Shown here: positions 51,113 to 62,396 of the stretch, one piece after another
How positions within the stretch are numbered: position 1 is the stretch's first letter
Layout of the letters: the number at the start of each line of letters is the position of its first letter
Assembly: GCA_026168455.1 (NCBI GenBank)
Contig: CM047431.1
Span: 607,783-671,782 of the forward strand
Source: Theocolax elegans
Lineage: Eukaryota; Arthropoda; Insecta; Hymenoptera; Cerocephalidae
Direction: 5' to 3'
DNA: 64,000 nucleotides
The notes under the pieces: generated by a model
Seen by the model: the letters and a program-made list of their open reading frames with translations, nothing else
Database searches by the model: none
What the model was told of the DNA's origin: nothing
Program-made: the position numbers and the translations under genes

Positions 51113-53622
51113 TGTCACGTCCAGACTTGTACCAACTACCATAAAAAATGTTACAAGAAGGCAAATGATTAATAAACCATTCGCGTTCCTTTCGCATTGT
51201 TTGACTAGGACTAGCCTTACGTCTCCGGGAGTAGCGAGCGAAGTTATTTTGAGAGTAGAGATGTAGGATATAATGTGGGATAAATAAAACAATATATGTT
51301 TCATTTCGTATTAATCATGCATTATTTATTTAAATATGTTAACATCATAATATGCTGTTTTCCTTTAAATGAACACGTGCAACTAAATTCTTACAGCTTT
51401 TTAATGCGCAAAACACATAAAATTACACTATTTTATTAACAATTGCATAAATTTATTTAAGTCAAATAACGATTTTAATTTTGATTAAATAAACAAGTGT
51501 ACGGCGAACACGTTAACACATTATAGAATAAAATATACACAAGGTTATTTTATTATAAACATTAATAACTAATAATCGAAATAAGAATTATTATAAATAA
51601 ATTGTAGTATCAAATAATAATTGTTTTAAGAGAAAACGGTTGGTTCAGCAACATAAAATATCAGGTTTGCCTTTACGAATAATACAAGCGTATAGATAGC
51701 CTAAAAGAATATACCTTAAATACCCAAATATATAGATATATATATAAGTATATATATATACACTACTGGCCAATTGCTTTTGCCCACTTCGACTCAATTT
51801 TAACCATTACAAAAAGTATCATAACTTGGGTAAAAATTGAGATAAATAATCGTTCATTAAAACACATTTTAAAAGACAGCTCATTTAAAAGTGTCGCGTC
51901 CCGACGAAAATTATATTATTATTTTTCGTAAAAAGTACTGCGTAGTTTAGAATAAAATTACGGCGTGGGAGAAAAACGAAATAAGGTTGATAAAGAATAG
52001 TTCTAAGTAAATGCAGTAATATAAAATATAATTTATAGAGCTAAGGGACCGATTAATTCACGAGTGTTTCAAACGAAAAAGAGACGGATAAGTAGAGTTG
52101 AAGATATTATTCGAAGCCTGTACGCATATAAGCGGGATCACCGATAGTGAGATCGAAATGAAGGGTTGCGCAAGAGTTTTTTTTTGTACTGCACTATAAA
52201 ATCAATGCTCGGAGAAGAACCGGCGATGGGAAACATGGACTAGAAAATTAAAGCATTAGAAGGAAGTAATAAATTAAGCCGTTCTCTGGATAATGTCGCA
52301 GTAATAAAAGAGGGGACAGCAAATTCTCCGAATTAACTACGAAGCGATACAGAAAATGCACGGGATTCGATAATTTTTAATTACGCACATCTAACGGTCC
52401 AATCGGGTGCAAGCACAGAAAAATCGAGAACTACTTACACATCTCCATATAAGGCAAAGTGTAAGACAAGGAAGAAGTGTAAGACAAGGAGAGATGCATA
52501 GATTTTAGGGTATATAAAGAGGACCCAGAACAGACACAGGCACTCCTAAATTTTCATCTAAAGCTTTCGCAAGGCGAAGCTCTGCTGGACAACTCTTTGA
52601 TTTTTATCCGAGGGCGTGGCTCTGCTACTTGAACTTTAAGTAATACGTATTAAAAATCACAAGAGGAGTCGAGACGTATCATCGACATCTACAAGCCATA
52701 GTCGAGGAACTACGACTTCGACATCTGGAAATCGTCGAGCTCCAACAACATACACATCTAACGTCGACGCCCGCAGGTCTAGCAGGACATTATACGGCAA
52801 TCTGACACCGCTACCCACGTTCAAGGCGGACCTTCGTTCCTCACCGAATATACACACATATATATATATATATATACATATATATATCTATATATATTTG
52901 GGTACTTAAGGTATATTCTTTTCGGCTATCTATACGCTTGTATTATTCGTAAAGGCAACCTGATATTTTATGTTGTTTCGATTGCTGAACCAACCGTTTT
53001 CCTTTATAACAATTATTATTATATATTACAATTTATTTATAATAATTATACGTTGTATTGCATTTAATTTGAAACATTCGCGGTTTGAAATACACTTTAT
53101 TAACAATAATTCATGTTTAAAACGACAATAATTTTTAATTAAATCTGCATTTATTTATAACAATTCTTATTTCAATTATTAATGTTTATAATAAAAAACC
53201 TTGTGTATCTTTTATTCTATAATGTGTTAATGTGTTCGCCGTACACTTGTTTATTCAATAAAATTAATAGTTATTCGACTTAAATAATTTTATACAATTG
53301 TTAATAAAATAGTGTAATTTTATGTGTTTTTGCCCATTAAAAAGCTGTAATAATTTAGTTTCACGTGTTCATTTAAAGAAAAAAACAGCATATTATATTT
53401 AAATAAATAATGCATAATTAATACGAAATAAAACATATTATTTTATTTATCCCACATTATATCCTGCATCTCTACTCTCAAAATAACTTCGCTCGCTACT
53501 CCCGGAGACGTAAGGCTAGTCCTAGTCAAACAAGAGCGAAAGGAACGCGAATGGTTTATTAACCATTTGCCTTCTTGTAATATTTTTTTATAGTAATTGG
53601 TGCAAGTCTGGACGTGACAGAT
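51113..53622. mobile_element. 2.5-kb fold-back with long inverted arms, identity unclear
   Basis: Arms of about 630-730 bp: TGTCACGTCCAGACTTG at 51113 and its complement ending at 53622. The ~1.1-kb centre is unique, with CACTACTGGCCAATTGCTTT near 51758 (similar to Tc1/mariner ends) and a TATATAAAGAGG TATA-box-like motif near 52512. Either it is a fold-back transposon, or two oppositely oriented LTR fragments. The right end reads like an LTR end (GGACGTGACA) and lies 24 bp before the primer-binding site of gypsy B, but no second LTR exists. Confidence 0.7.
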
Positions 53623-53645
53623 TGTATTAATTATTATAATAAATG

Positions 53646-53663
53646 TGGTGCATCGACCGGGAA
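53646..53663 (+). promoter_or_regulatory. Gypsy B primer-binding site, tRNA-Gly type
   Basis: TGGTGCATCGACCGGGAA matches, with one difference in the first 17 positions, the complement of the 3' end of an insect glycine tRNA (known tRNA-Gly ends ...CCCGGCCGATGCA plus CCA). It lies 61 bp before the gag frame. Confidence 0.55.
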
Positions 53664-53706
53664 ACTCATATTTTTGAGAGAAAAATAAAGAGATTAAAGG
53701 AATAAT

Positions 53707-55896
53707 GTGTTTAGATGTAAAATGTCAGGTTCGCCTAAAAATACTGATTGTTATGTAAATAAACAAAGAAACGCGAGTTTAGAATTTTCTATGAATGATA
53801 CGTTATTAAATTTATACAAAGAAAAAGTTCAGACTCTCGATACTCTCGATTTAACTAAAACTCCTAGGGAAACAGTGCAAAATTTGACAAAAGAAATAAA
53901 TTATTTAAAGGATAGACTAGAAAAAAGTGCAGCAAATATTTCATTATCTATAAAAATACCTCGCGATTTTGAATATAGAGACCCTTTTTTTCCAACTGAT
54001 CTTTCTATTTCCGAAGTTAGTGAAGACGAACAAGAAGACACAATAATTACTCCCACACGCGTAAAACATTTTAGTTTAAAACCCGCAGTTTTGAATTACG
54101 AGGAACAAAAAGAACTTATCGCGAATAATCCTGTAAATTTTAGTACGCCAGCCCCAATTTATCGTCCATATGAACCATTGATTTTAACACCGGATAACGT
54201 TATAAGCTCGGTAAGAAAACGGCTCGCGACTGAAGTAAAAAAAGAGTTGTTAGATTCTTATCTCGAGGAACCTAAAATCATAGAAAGTTTACAAGAAAGT
54301 GTAAAAAAAGGGACAACTTTTCAAGGTATCATAAATAAGATTAAAGGCGCGTTAAATATTTTTTCCGCACCGATCGAAAAAGAGACTGAGGAAGCAAAGA
54401 CACTAGTGACAGACACGGCGAAAGTACTCGACGAAAAACTAATTCAAGGCGCGACAGATTTTACAGTTCCCTTCGATAATCAATTAATTAAAAAATCACC
54501 CGAACAAGCAAACTCTTCTAAGATTAAAGACGAATTATTTAATAAAATTAATTTAGACGAATTAAGAACAAGCACCGGAACAAAACCAAAAAAACTAGAT
54601 AGGAGTGAAGTTAAAAAACAAATTAACAATAAAACAATGACGTCTCAAATTCGAGGTTTATCGCTAAAGGACGCTCTAGATTTAATACCGCGATTTAACG
54701 GTCATAATATAAATTTATCGCAATTTTTGGACGGATGCAACGAAGCAAAAGAAATTTTACCGTCAGAGTATGAAAAAGAATTAACAAAACTTATTCGAAT
54801 GCGTTTATATGGGGAAGCTTTAACTTGTGCGCGCGGAGAAAATTTTAATTCTATCAAAGAGATATCCGATTTTTTCGAAAACACCTTCGGATCGATAAAA
54901 ACATATTACGAGTGGACGGGAGAACTAGCTAAATTAAAACAAAAAAACAACGAGACAGTCGTTGCTTATTTTAATCGGTTACAAGAAATAAAAAATGAAA
55001 TAGTCAAAGCGGCCGACAGAGAGGGACGAGTCGCGATAGCAGATCATTTCATGCTTGAACTAAGGCGAGATTGTTTAAAATTCTTTTTAAAAGGGCTTCG
55101 TTGGGAAATTCGTGCGCGTTTAGGAACTCCAAGTTCTATAAAACAAGCTCGTGAACAAGCGCTCGAGGTGGAGCGCGAGTTCGCTTGTAGCGTCTTGGAC
55201 GAGGAGACGCCGAGCCGAGAAGAGGCTCGTTTTCGTTCAACTCGAGAAACGCGTAAAGTAAACTATATTTCTAATAACTCTCCGATCGTATGTCAATATT
55301 GTTCTAAGACGGGTCATGGAGCCATAAATTGTTTCAAATTAGCACGAAGTTTTGCGGAAAGATTTTCCGATAATAACAACCGACGCAATCCCATAAACAG
55401 TTCATACATCCCACAAAATCGCTCGGATAACCGTCGTAATTATAATAGACCAAATTTACAATTTGGTGGTTGGAATGAGTATCAAAATCAGACAGAATTT
55501 TTACCAAATAGAGACAGAGATAAAAATGATTCCTTTGTTCGTTATAATAATAATAAATACTCGTCGCAGCAATTTAACAAAGAAGATCGGGGAAATAATT
55601 CCGGGACTCGCGGTGTGCGCGAGCCGGTTAATCCAACTTCCCAAGAATCACGATATATTAATAACGAATCGAATAATAATATGAGATCACCAGTTACTTG
55701 TTTTCATTGCGGAAAACCCGGTCACATAAAGCGCGATTGTTATAAGTTACAAAGAGAAATAAGAGAAGGAAATCAAAATCAGGGAAACACCGATACTCTC
55801 TCTCCGAGGAGGGTCGAGAGAGAGGCTACGAATCAAATTCCCTCTACTTCGAGCGCGGAAACCCGCTCAAACGTCCCCTCCGCACCGCGAAAATAA
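53707..55896 (+). CDS. Gypsy B gag
   Basis: 729 residues, intact. An N-terminal polar/helical half (residues 1-330), a capsid-like part (about 330-500, with LIPRFNGHNINLSQFLDG, TVVAYFNRLQEIKNE), and two CCHC zinc knuckles (CQYCSKTGHGAINC at about 533 and CFHCGKPGHIKRDC at about 663) separated by an Asn/Arg-rich linker. The last codons overlap the pol frame, which lies in the -1 frame and is open upstream of the gag stop. A gene-long gag with widely spaced knuckles is unusual. Start could be MFRCKM or MSGSPK, five codons later. Confidence 0.9.
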   Translation: MFRCKMSGSPKNTDCYVNKQRNASLEFSMNDTLLNLYKEKVQTLDTLDLTKTPRETVQNLTKEINYLKDRLEKSAANISLSIKIPRDFEYRDPFFPTDLSISEVSEDEQEDTIITPTRVKHFSLKPAVLNYEEQKELIANNPVNFSTPAPIYRPYEPLILTPDNVISSVRKRLATEVKKELLDSYLEEPKIIESLQESVKKGTTFQGIINKIKGALNIFSAPIEKETEEAKTLVTDTAKVLDEKLIQGATDFTVPFDNQLIKKSPEQANSSKIKDELFNKINLDELRTSTGTKPKKLDRSEVKKQINNKTMTSQIRGLSLKDALDLIPRFNGHNINLSQFLDGCNEAKEILPSEYEKELTKLIRMRLYGEALTCARGENFNSIKEISDFFENTFGSIKTYYEWTGELAKLKQKNNETVVAYFNRLQEIKNEIVKAADREGRVAIADHFMLELRRDCLKFFLKGLRWEIRARLGTPSSIKQAREQALEVEREFACSVLDEETPSREEARFRSTRETRKVNYISNNSPIVCQYCSKTGHGAINCFKLARSFAERFSDNNNRRNPINSSYIPQNRSDNRRNYNRPNLQFGGWNEYQNQTEFLPNRDRDKNDSFVRYNNNKYSSQQFNKEDRGNNSGTRGVREPVNPTSQESRYINNESNNNMRSPVTCFHCGKPGHIKRDCYKLQREIREGNQNQGNTDTLSPRRVEREATNQIPSTSSAETRSNVPSAPRK

Positions 55897-55898
55897 AT

Positions 55899-58800
55899 TT
55901 AAGCCAACAGAGTTCAGCCCCGGTCGTAATCTTCGATACTGGTCAGTTAAGACGTCCGTTAAAATTCTTGCTAGATACAGGAGCATCGGTAAGTCTAATT
56001 AAAGAGTCAGAGGTAGACTCTCGCGTAAAAATTGACGAAAATGATATTATATTGTTAAAAGGCATAACTGACCACTCATTAACTACTCGTGGTAAAATCA
56101 GAGTAGATTTCGAAGGATCTCCCGTGGAACTCAATTTAGTACATGATTCGTTTCCTATACAACAAGACGGAATCTTAGGCACCGATTTTTTCCGTAGAAA
56201 CGATGCAAAAATCAATTATTTGGAACAATATTTAGAATTTAACGGATTAATCCTCCCCTTTGAAAATGCAAATAATATGCAAACGGATGAATCGATTTAT
56301 ATAATGAAGGATATCGAAAATTATGACCGAAAATCAATACGATATATGCCAAAACTAAGGGAAAACAATGGTTATACGAACATGAAAAATTCAAGATTTT
56401 ATAATTATACCGATAGTGACTCAGAAACGTCAAGTGATTTTCAATTACACGAAAATGATGAAACGTTTATAAAATTTGACACAAACGAATCGTATGAAAT
56501 CTACGAACGAGAACAAAAAAATGAAAGAAATCAAAATGGCAACGACAAAAACCTATACAATTAGAGTGAAAAAGAACAAGAGTTATATGACGATTATAAA
56601 GATGACGAAATACAAGTACATCAGATCGACGAGGAGTCGGATCTAAGGAATAATACATGTAAAGCAAGTGAAAATTGTTATGGATTAATGAAGGAAGAAC
56701 GATTACAAATAAATAATGGAAAAGCCCAGCCACGGGTATGTGATGTGACTGAGCCACGTATTAAAGAGAAATTTGATGAAATTACCGAAAATTATGGTAT
56801 TATTGAAGCACCATTGTTCGATAGGATGGGTGGGAGTCCATCCTGTACTAATTATGAAAACGAAGTTGATATTGAAAATGAAATAAAAAATGAAGAAAAT
56901 TTATTGAATAAGACAGTTAATAATTGTCGAGTACAAATGGATTATGAAATCGAGGAGGGCGATAAATGCGGACCTCGTGAAAATAAGGAAAATTTTGTTG
57001 ACAAGAAGATGAATTGTAAAGTACAAATGGATTATGAAATCGAGGAGGGCGATAAATGCGGACCTCGTGAAAATAAGAAAGATTTTGTTGATAAAAAGAT
57101 GAATTGTCCAGTACGAATGGATTACGAAATCGAGGAGGGCGATAAGTGCGGACGTCGTGAAAATAAGCAAGATTTTGTTGATAAAAAGATGAATTGTCCA
57201 GTAAGAATGGATTACGAAATCGAGGAGGGCGATAAATGCGGACCTCGTGATAAAAATGTTAGTAAATTGAATAACAAAGAATTGGTTATGTCGGGGGAAG
57301 AGTTAGATACTATCCCGAGAACCGAAATATTATGGATAAATAAACAAGGAACTGAAGAAACTGAAAATGAGATAAATAATGAGAATTTAATAAACATACA
57401 GGAAGAAAATGAACAGGATGAGGACCCTAGCGATTTTTTATTGAATGAACGAGTTATAAACGAAAATTTACGAAGCGAATTTGTCGAAGCCATACACGAA
57501 AACGAAATGAATAACAGTTATTTGGTTTATTCAAATAAACCTTATATTAATAATTTTTATAGTTATGAAAGTGAAGAGGTCGACATACACGACATTTCTG
57601 ACAATCGATCTGAAGCAAGGATACTTAACATAACGGAGGATACGAGTACACTTAATCGTAATGAACGATTAAAAGAAGCATTGCATTTTGATAAAATGGA
57701 TGAGGAACAAAGACAATCTATAGAGAATTTAATTGATAAATATTCGGATTGTTTCTGTCTAAAAGGAGAAAAATTAGGCGTTACAAATGCTATAGAACAT
57801 AAGATACCGACTGTCGACGACATACCAATCACCGCTAAGCCATATAGATTTCCTCATGCTCTCAAAAGCGAACTTGATAAACAATTAAAAGAAATGATTG
57901 AAGGAGACATAATTGAACCGTCAAGTTCCAATTATACATCACCTGTTTTTCTAGTAACAAAAAAACCTGATAGTCAGGGTAATAAACGATACCGACTAGT
58001 TGTCGATTTTCGACAATTAAACGATAAAACCGTAAAAGATCGATACCCATTACCTAATATACTAGATATTATCGATCAAATCGGACCAGAGAATCGTGTA
58101 TTCACCGTCTTGGATTTATGTCAAGGATTTTTACAAGTTCCGTTAGCTCAAGAAGATCGACATAAAACAGCTTTTGCATCTTCATTCGGTTTATTTCAAT
58201 TTAAAACAATGCCTATGGGGTTATGCAATTCTCCAGCCACATTTCAAAGAATGATTGATCGTGTTTTCGAGGGCATGCAAGGCAAAGAAATATTTTTATT
58301 CCTTGACGACGCAGTTATATACGCTAAAAATATTCAGGAACATAACCAAAAGTTTGAAAAATTTTTGCAAAGAGTACGCGCCGCAAATCTGAAATTACAG
58401 CCAGACAAATGTGAATTTTTGAAGAGAGAAGTAGTGTATCTGGGACACGTACTATCACCAGAAGGTGTTTTGCCGGATCCAAAAAAATTAGAAGCAGTAA
58501 AAAAATTTCCAATCCCAAAAACAGTGAAAAACATACGTCAATTCTTAGGATTAGCAGGTTATTATAGACGATTCATTGCGAATTTTTCGGGTATTGCTAA
58601 ACCATTAAGTAATTTATTAAAGAAAGACGCACCTTTCCTATGGTCCAGCGAGGTTCAAAAGGCATTCGATGATTTAAGAGAAAAATTGTGTAAACAACCA
58701 ATACTACAAATTGCAGATTTTAATAAACCATTTATAGTGACTTGTGACGCTAGCGGTACAGCAATAGGAGCAATATTATCACAAGGAGAGGTGGGAACCG

Positions 58801-59951
58801 ACCTACCAGTTGCGTATGTTTCGCGGGTATTAAACAAAGCCGAGCAAAAATATGATACTTATTCAAGGGAAGCATTAGCCATACTGTATGCCGTTACTCA
58901 GTTCGATTGCTATCTAAGAGGCCGTCGTTTCCTCATTATAACAGATCATAAACCACTTGTTTGGTTCAAAAACTCAGTAGATCCGACATCCAGAGTTAGT
59001 AGATGGAGAATAAAACTGAATGCATACGACTTTGACATCGTATACAAAGCCGGTAAAAGTAACGTTAATGCTGACGCGTTATCAAGAAATCCAATAGAAG
59101 AACCCGTTTATGTTATTAAAAATCATTCTATGGAAACACGCAGTCGTGCAGGAAAAATAACACGGCCAAACTACAACGAAAAGAGAGCTAAACGACCCAA
59201 CAAGTCAAATATATCAAAAGAACCAGTCAAAAACCTTCCTATAATACAAGAAGCCCCCGAGGAAATTGAAACGATAGTCAACTCAGACAAAAGATTACAA
59301 CCCATGGAGATAGATAATTTTAACAACAAATTTGACGAGTCCTGGGAAGAGAAGGATGTTTACGAAGAACCAAATGATGAAAAGAAATTCATTGAAGTTA
59401 AAGAACAACTCTTTATGAGAAAAGATAATTACGTTTATTTCATAACTACGACTGGAATGCCTTTAGATGAAGGATCCAGAAATTTGGCTTCCAAATTATT
59501 ACTACCTCATTTTTCCAATTTAAATCCAGGAGAAATAAGAATCAATAACAAAAACGGAAAAATGCATTTTGCTATGGTGTTACGTGACGAAGAGCGACTG
59601 AGTACTTCAGAAATTATTAATAATCTAAAAACGAATCTATTAAATTTACAAAATATTATATTAAAAGAAAAATTACGTTCAATAAGTATCGCAAAGAGCG
59701 AATTTATTGAAAACGTTTCATGGAACGAAATATTGAAACAAATAAGTATAACTCTACGAAAAATTAATGTAAAAATAATTATTTGTTTAGGATTCATAAA
59801 ATGTGTGGAAGAGAGTAATAGGGAAAATATTATTCGCGAAATGCACGAGTCTGCTTGTGCAGGACATAAAGGGGTAACAAAAACCTATAAACGTATAAAA
59901 CAACGTTTTTATTGGCCAGACATTAAGAAAGACTGTACAAAACTACATTAG
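55899..59951 (+). pseudogene. Gypsy B pol: protease, long spacer, RT, RNase H, integrase N-terminus; one TAG
   Basis: Protease: FLLDTGASVSLI near 55965. A TAG at 56562-56564 interrupts the frame, which otherwise continues unbroken to 59951. Then comes an acidic spacer of about 400 residues with four tandem ~30-residue repeats (DYEIEEGDKCG..., about 56920-57250). RT: RLVVDFRQLN, LDLCQGFLQVPL, MPMGLCNSPATF, FLFLDDAVIYA (FLDD in place of YxDD). RNase H: VTCDASGTAIGAIL, SREALAILYAV, ITDHKPLVWF. The integrase zinc-finger His pair is near 59865. Frame is lost near 59945. Confidence 0.88.
56923..57255 (+). repeat. In-frame 90-bp tandem repeats in the pol spacer
   Basis: Three complete and one partial copy of a 30-residue unit (YEIEEGDKCGPREN, DFVDKKMNC). 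The repeats keep the reading frame because the unit is 90 bp. Repeat copies differ slightly (CRVQ, CKVQ, CPVR, CPVR), so expansion is not entirely recent. Confidence 0.9.
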
Positions 59952-60864
59952 ACATTGTTTAACTTGCCAACTAAAAAAATTGGTTCGTGTTAAAACTAAA
60001 CAACGTATGATAATAACAGATACTCCGTACTCGGCTATGGAATCCATATCGGTCGATCTTGTGGGACCATTTCCCAGATCTCGAAATAATAACAATAATA
60101 TATTAACCATTCAATGCAACCTTTCAAAATACTGTATGGCGATACCCATACCAGACGCGACCGCGGCAACGATCGCCGAAGCGTTAGTTCGTCGACACTT
60201 TTCAATTTTTAGCGCCCCATTGTTAATTATATCTGACCAAGGTACCTCATTTTTAAGTAGTCTGATGAGAGAAGTAGCGAAAATTTTTAAGATTAAACAA
60301 GTTAAAACCACGGCTTATCACCCTCAGTCCAACTCCGTTGAGCGTTTTCATAGCAGCTTAGCAGATTATTTAAAAACAATGATAGAAAGAAATGACTCAT
60401 GGGATGAGTTATGCGAATTAGCCGCGTTTTCGTATAATACGTCGGTACATGAGGGTCATCTCTACACGCCCTTTGAAATTGATTTCGCACGAAAGGCGCG
60501 ACTACCATCAAACGAACCTTTAGACCCACGAGAACGAGTTCCAACGTATGATGATTACATTATAAATTTACGACAACGTTTAAACGAAATACAGGGAATC
60601 GCGCGAGAAAAATTAATAGCTTCTAAACATAGGTCAAAATTCTATTACGACAGGAAAGCCAATCATCAAGAATTTCAGACAGGCGATAATGTCTGGTTAT
60701 TAAAAGGAGGGAAGAAATACAAACTAGGCGATCAATATACTGGACCACATCGGATTTTAGAAATAGTTAATGACAAGGGAAATGTAAAAATAGAGCTAGC
60801 TCATAATAAAACGAAAATAGTGCATGTTAATAGGTTAAGATATTCATATATGGAACCTTTGTAG
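59940..60864 (+). pseudogene. Gypsy B integrase core and C-terminus, displaced by one frameshift
   Basis: In the next frame from about 59945 the zinc-finger Cys pair appears (RHCLTCQLKK), then the DDE core: Asp in SVDLVGPF, Asp in LIISDQGTSF, Glu in QSNSVERFHSSL. A C-terminal GPHRIL-type segment (YTGPHRILEI) and the end YSYMEPL at 60864 follow. A single-base frameshift separates it from the upstream pol frame. Apart from this it is open. Confidence 0.85.
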
Positions 60865-61427
60865 TGCCTAAACATAGGTATATAATATATAATAGCCCCA
60901 ATGTGCTTGAAAATATGTATACGCACTTATATGTATATTTTACAGTTCTAAAAGTTGTCAATAGAATAATATTTATTATCTTGTAATCACAATTGGCATA
61001 CATTCAACTTAAAATAAAATTATTTCAATTTATCTGACTTTATACAAAAAAAAAACGATATAAAAATAATATGTATATATCTAAATTAACGGCGAAAATA
61101 AACTACAAGGAAATAATATTTTTTATTATACGGAAAGATCATTACAAGAAAAGCATACACTCACTTAAATTAAATAAATACGCGATTATTAAACTAGAAA
61201 CGAATAAAGCAAATAACAAAAAAAAAAGGTCTTTTTCTCTTTACTCTTCTCGCCTAAGATAACAATGATGTTAATGTACAAAGGAAAGTAAGAAAAAGGT
61301 TTAAATTTTCAATGTCAGTTGAACTTAGTCAAATTTAAATTTAATTGTTATATATATAAAAAAAAATTGATTTACAATAAAATAGAATCATTGGAGTCTA
61401 ACACATCACTAAACCTAAAACCTATAT
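60865..61427. other. Gypsy B 3' flank, no LTR recognised
   Basis: AT-rich. Purine runs such as AAAAAAAAAACG (61047) and AAAAAAAAAAGG (61220) could be a polypurine tract, but no LTR start (TG) follows and nothing matches upstream of gag. Confidence 0.4.
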
Positions 61428-62396
61428 CCTATCCTTCCTAAGGAGTGCTTGGTTGCACCCTTTCCTCCTCGTTGCGGTAAATGGTCCAGCAACACTGTCA
61501 CTTATCCTTCCTAAGGAGTGCTTGATTGCACCCTTTCCTCCTCGTTGCGGTAAATGGTCCAGCAACACCGTCACTTATCCTTCCTAAGGAGTGCTTGATT
61601 GCACCCTTTCCTCCTCGTTGCGGTAAATGGTCCAGCAACACTGTCACTTATCCTTCCTAAGGAGTGCTTGATTGCACCCTTTCCTCCTCGTTGCGGTAAA
61701 TGGTCCAGCAACACCTGTCACTTATCCTTCCTAAGGAGTGCTTGATTGCACCCTTTCCTCCTCGTTGCGGTAAATGGTCCAGCAACACTGTCACTTATCC
61801 TTCCTAAGGAGTGCTTGATTGCACCCTTTCCTCCTCGTTGCGGTAAATGATCCAGCAACTACCGTCACTTATCCTTCCTAAGGAGTGCTTGATTGCACCC
61901 TTTCCTCCTCGTTGCGGTAAATGGTCCATGCAACACTGTCACTTATCCTTCCTAAGGAGTGCTTGATTGCACCCTTTCCTCCTCGTTGCGGTAAATGATC
62001 CAGCAACACCGTCACTTATCCTTCCTAAGGAGTGCTTGATTGCACCCTTTCCTCCTCGTTGCGGTAAATGGATCCAGCAACACTGTCACTTATCCTTCCT
62101 AAGGAGTGCTTGATTGCACCCTTTCCTCCTCGTTGCGGTAAATGATCCAGCAACACCTGTCACTTATCCTTCCTAAGGAGTGCTTGATTGCACCCTTTCC
62201 TCCTCGTTGCGGTAAATGGTCCAGCAACACCTGTCACTTATCCTTCCTAAGGAGTGCTTGGATTGCACCCGTTCCTCCTCGTTGCGGTAAATGCTCCAGC
62301 AACACCGGTCACTTATTCTTCCTAAGGAGTGCTTAGTTGCACCCTTTCCTCCTCGTTGCGGTAAAAGCTCCAGCAACACGGTCACTTATCCTTCCT
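61428..62396. repeat. 73-bp satellite, about 13 copies
   Basis: Monomer: CTTATCCTTCCTAAGGAG, TGCTTGATTGCACCC, TTTCCTCCTCGTTGCGG, TAAATGGTCCAGCAACAC. Copies are nearly identical, differing by single bases (GGTCC or GATCC, ACTGTCA or ACCTGTCA). Period 73-74 bp. The first and last two copies are the most divergent, as expected for arrays homogenised internally. The TCCTTCCTAAGGA part is itself a short palindrome. Confidence 0.92.

Larger units (their letters stand above)
53664..60864 (+). mobile_element. Gypsy element B, internal region nearly complete
   Basis: gag, protease, RT, RNase H and integrase in gypsy order. No LTR is recognised on either side: after 60864 no match to upstream sequence was found, and upstream the fold-back occupies the LTR position. 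Only two lesions are seen in pol. Confidence 0.85.

Noticed and set aside
51113..53622. The 2.5-kb fold-back as the 5' LTR of gypsy B
   Set aside because: LTR copies should be direct repeats and none is found after integrase. The arms are inverted, and 23 bases separate its end from the primer-binding site.
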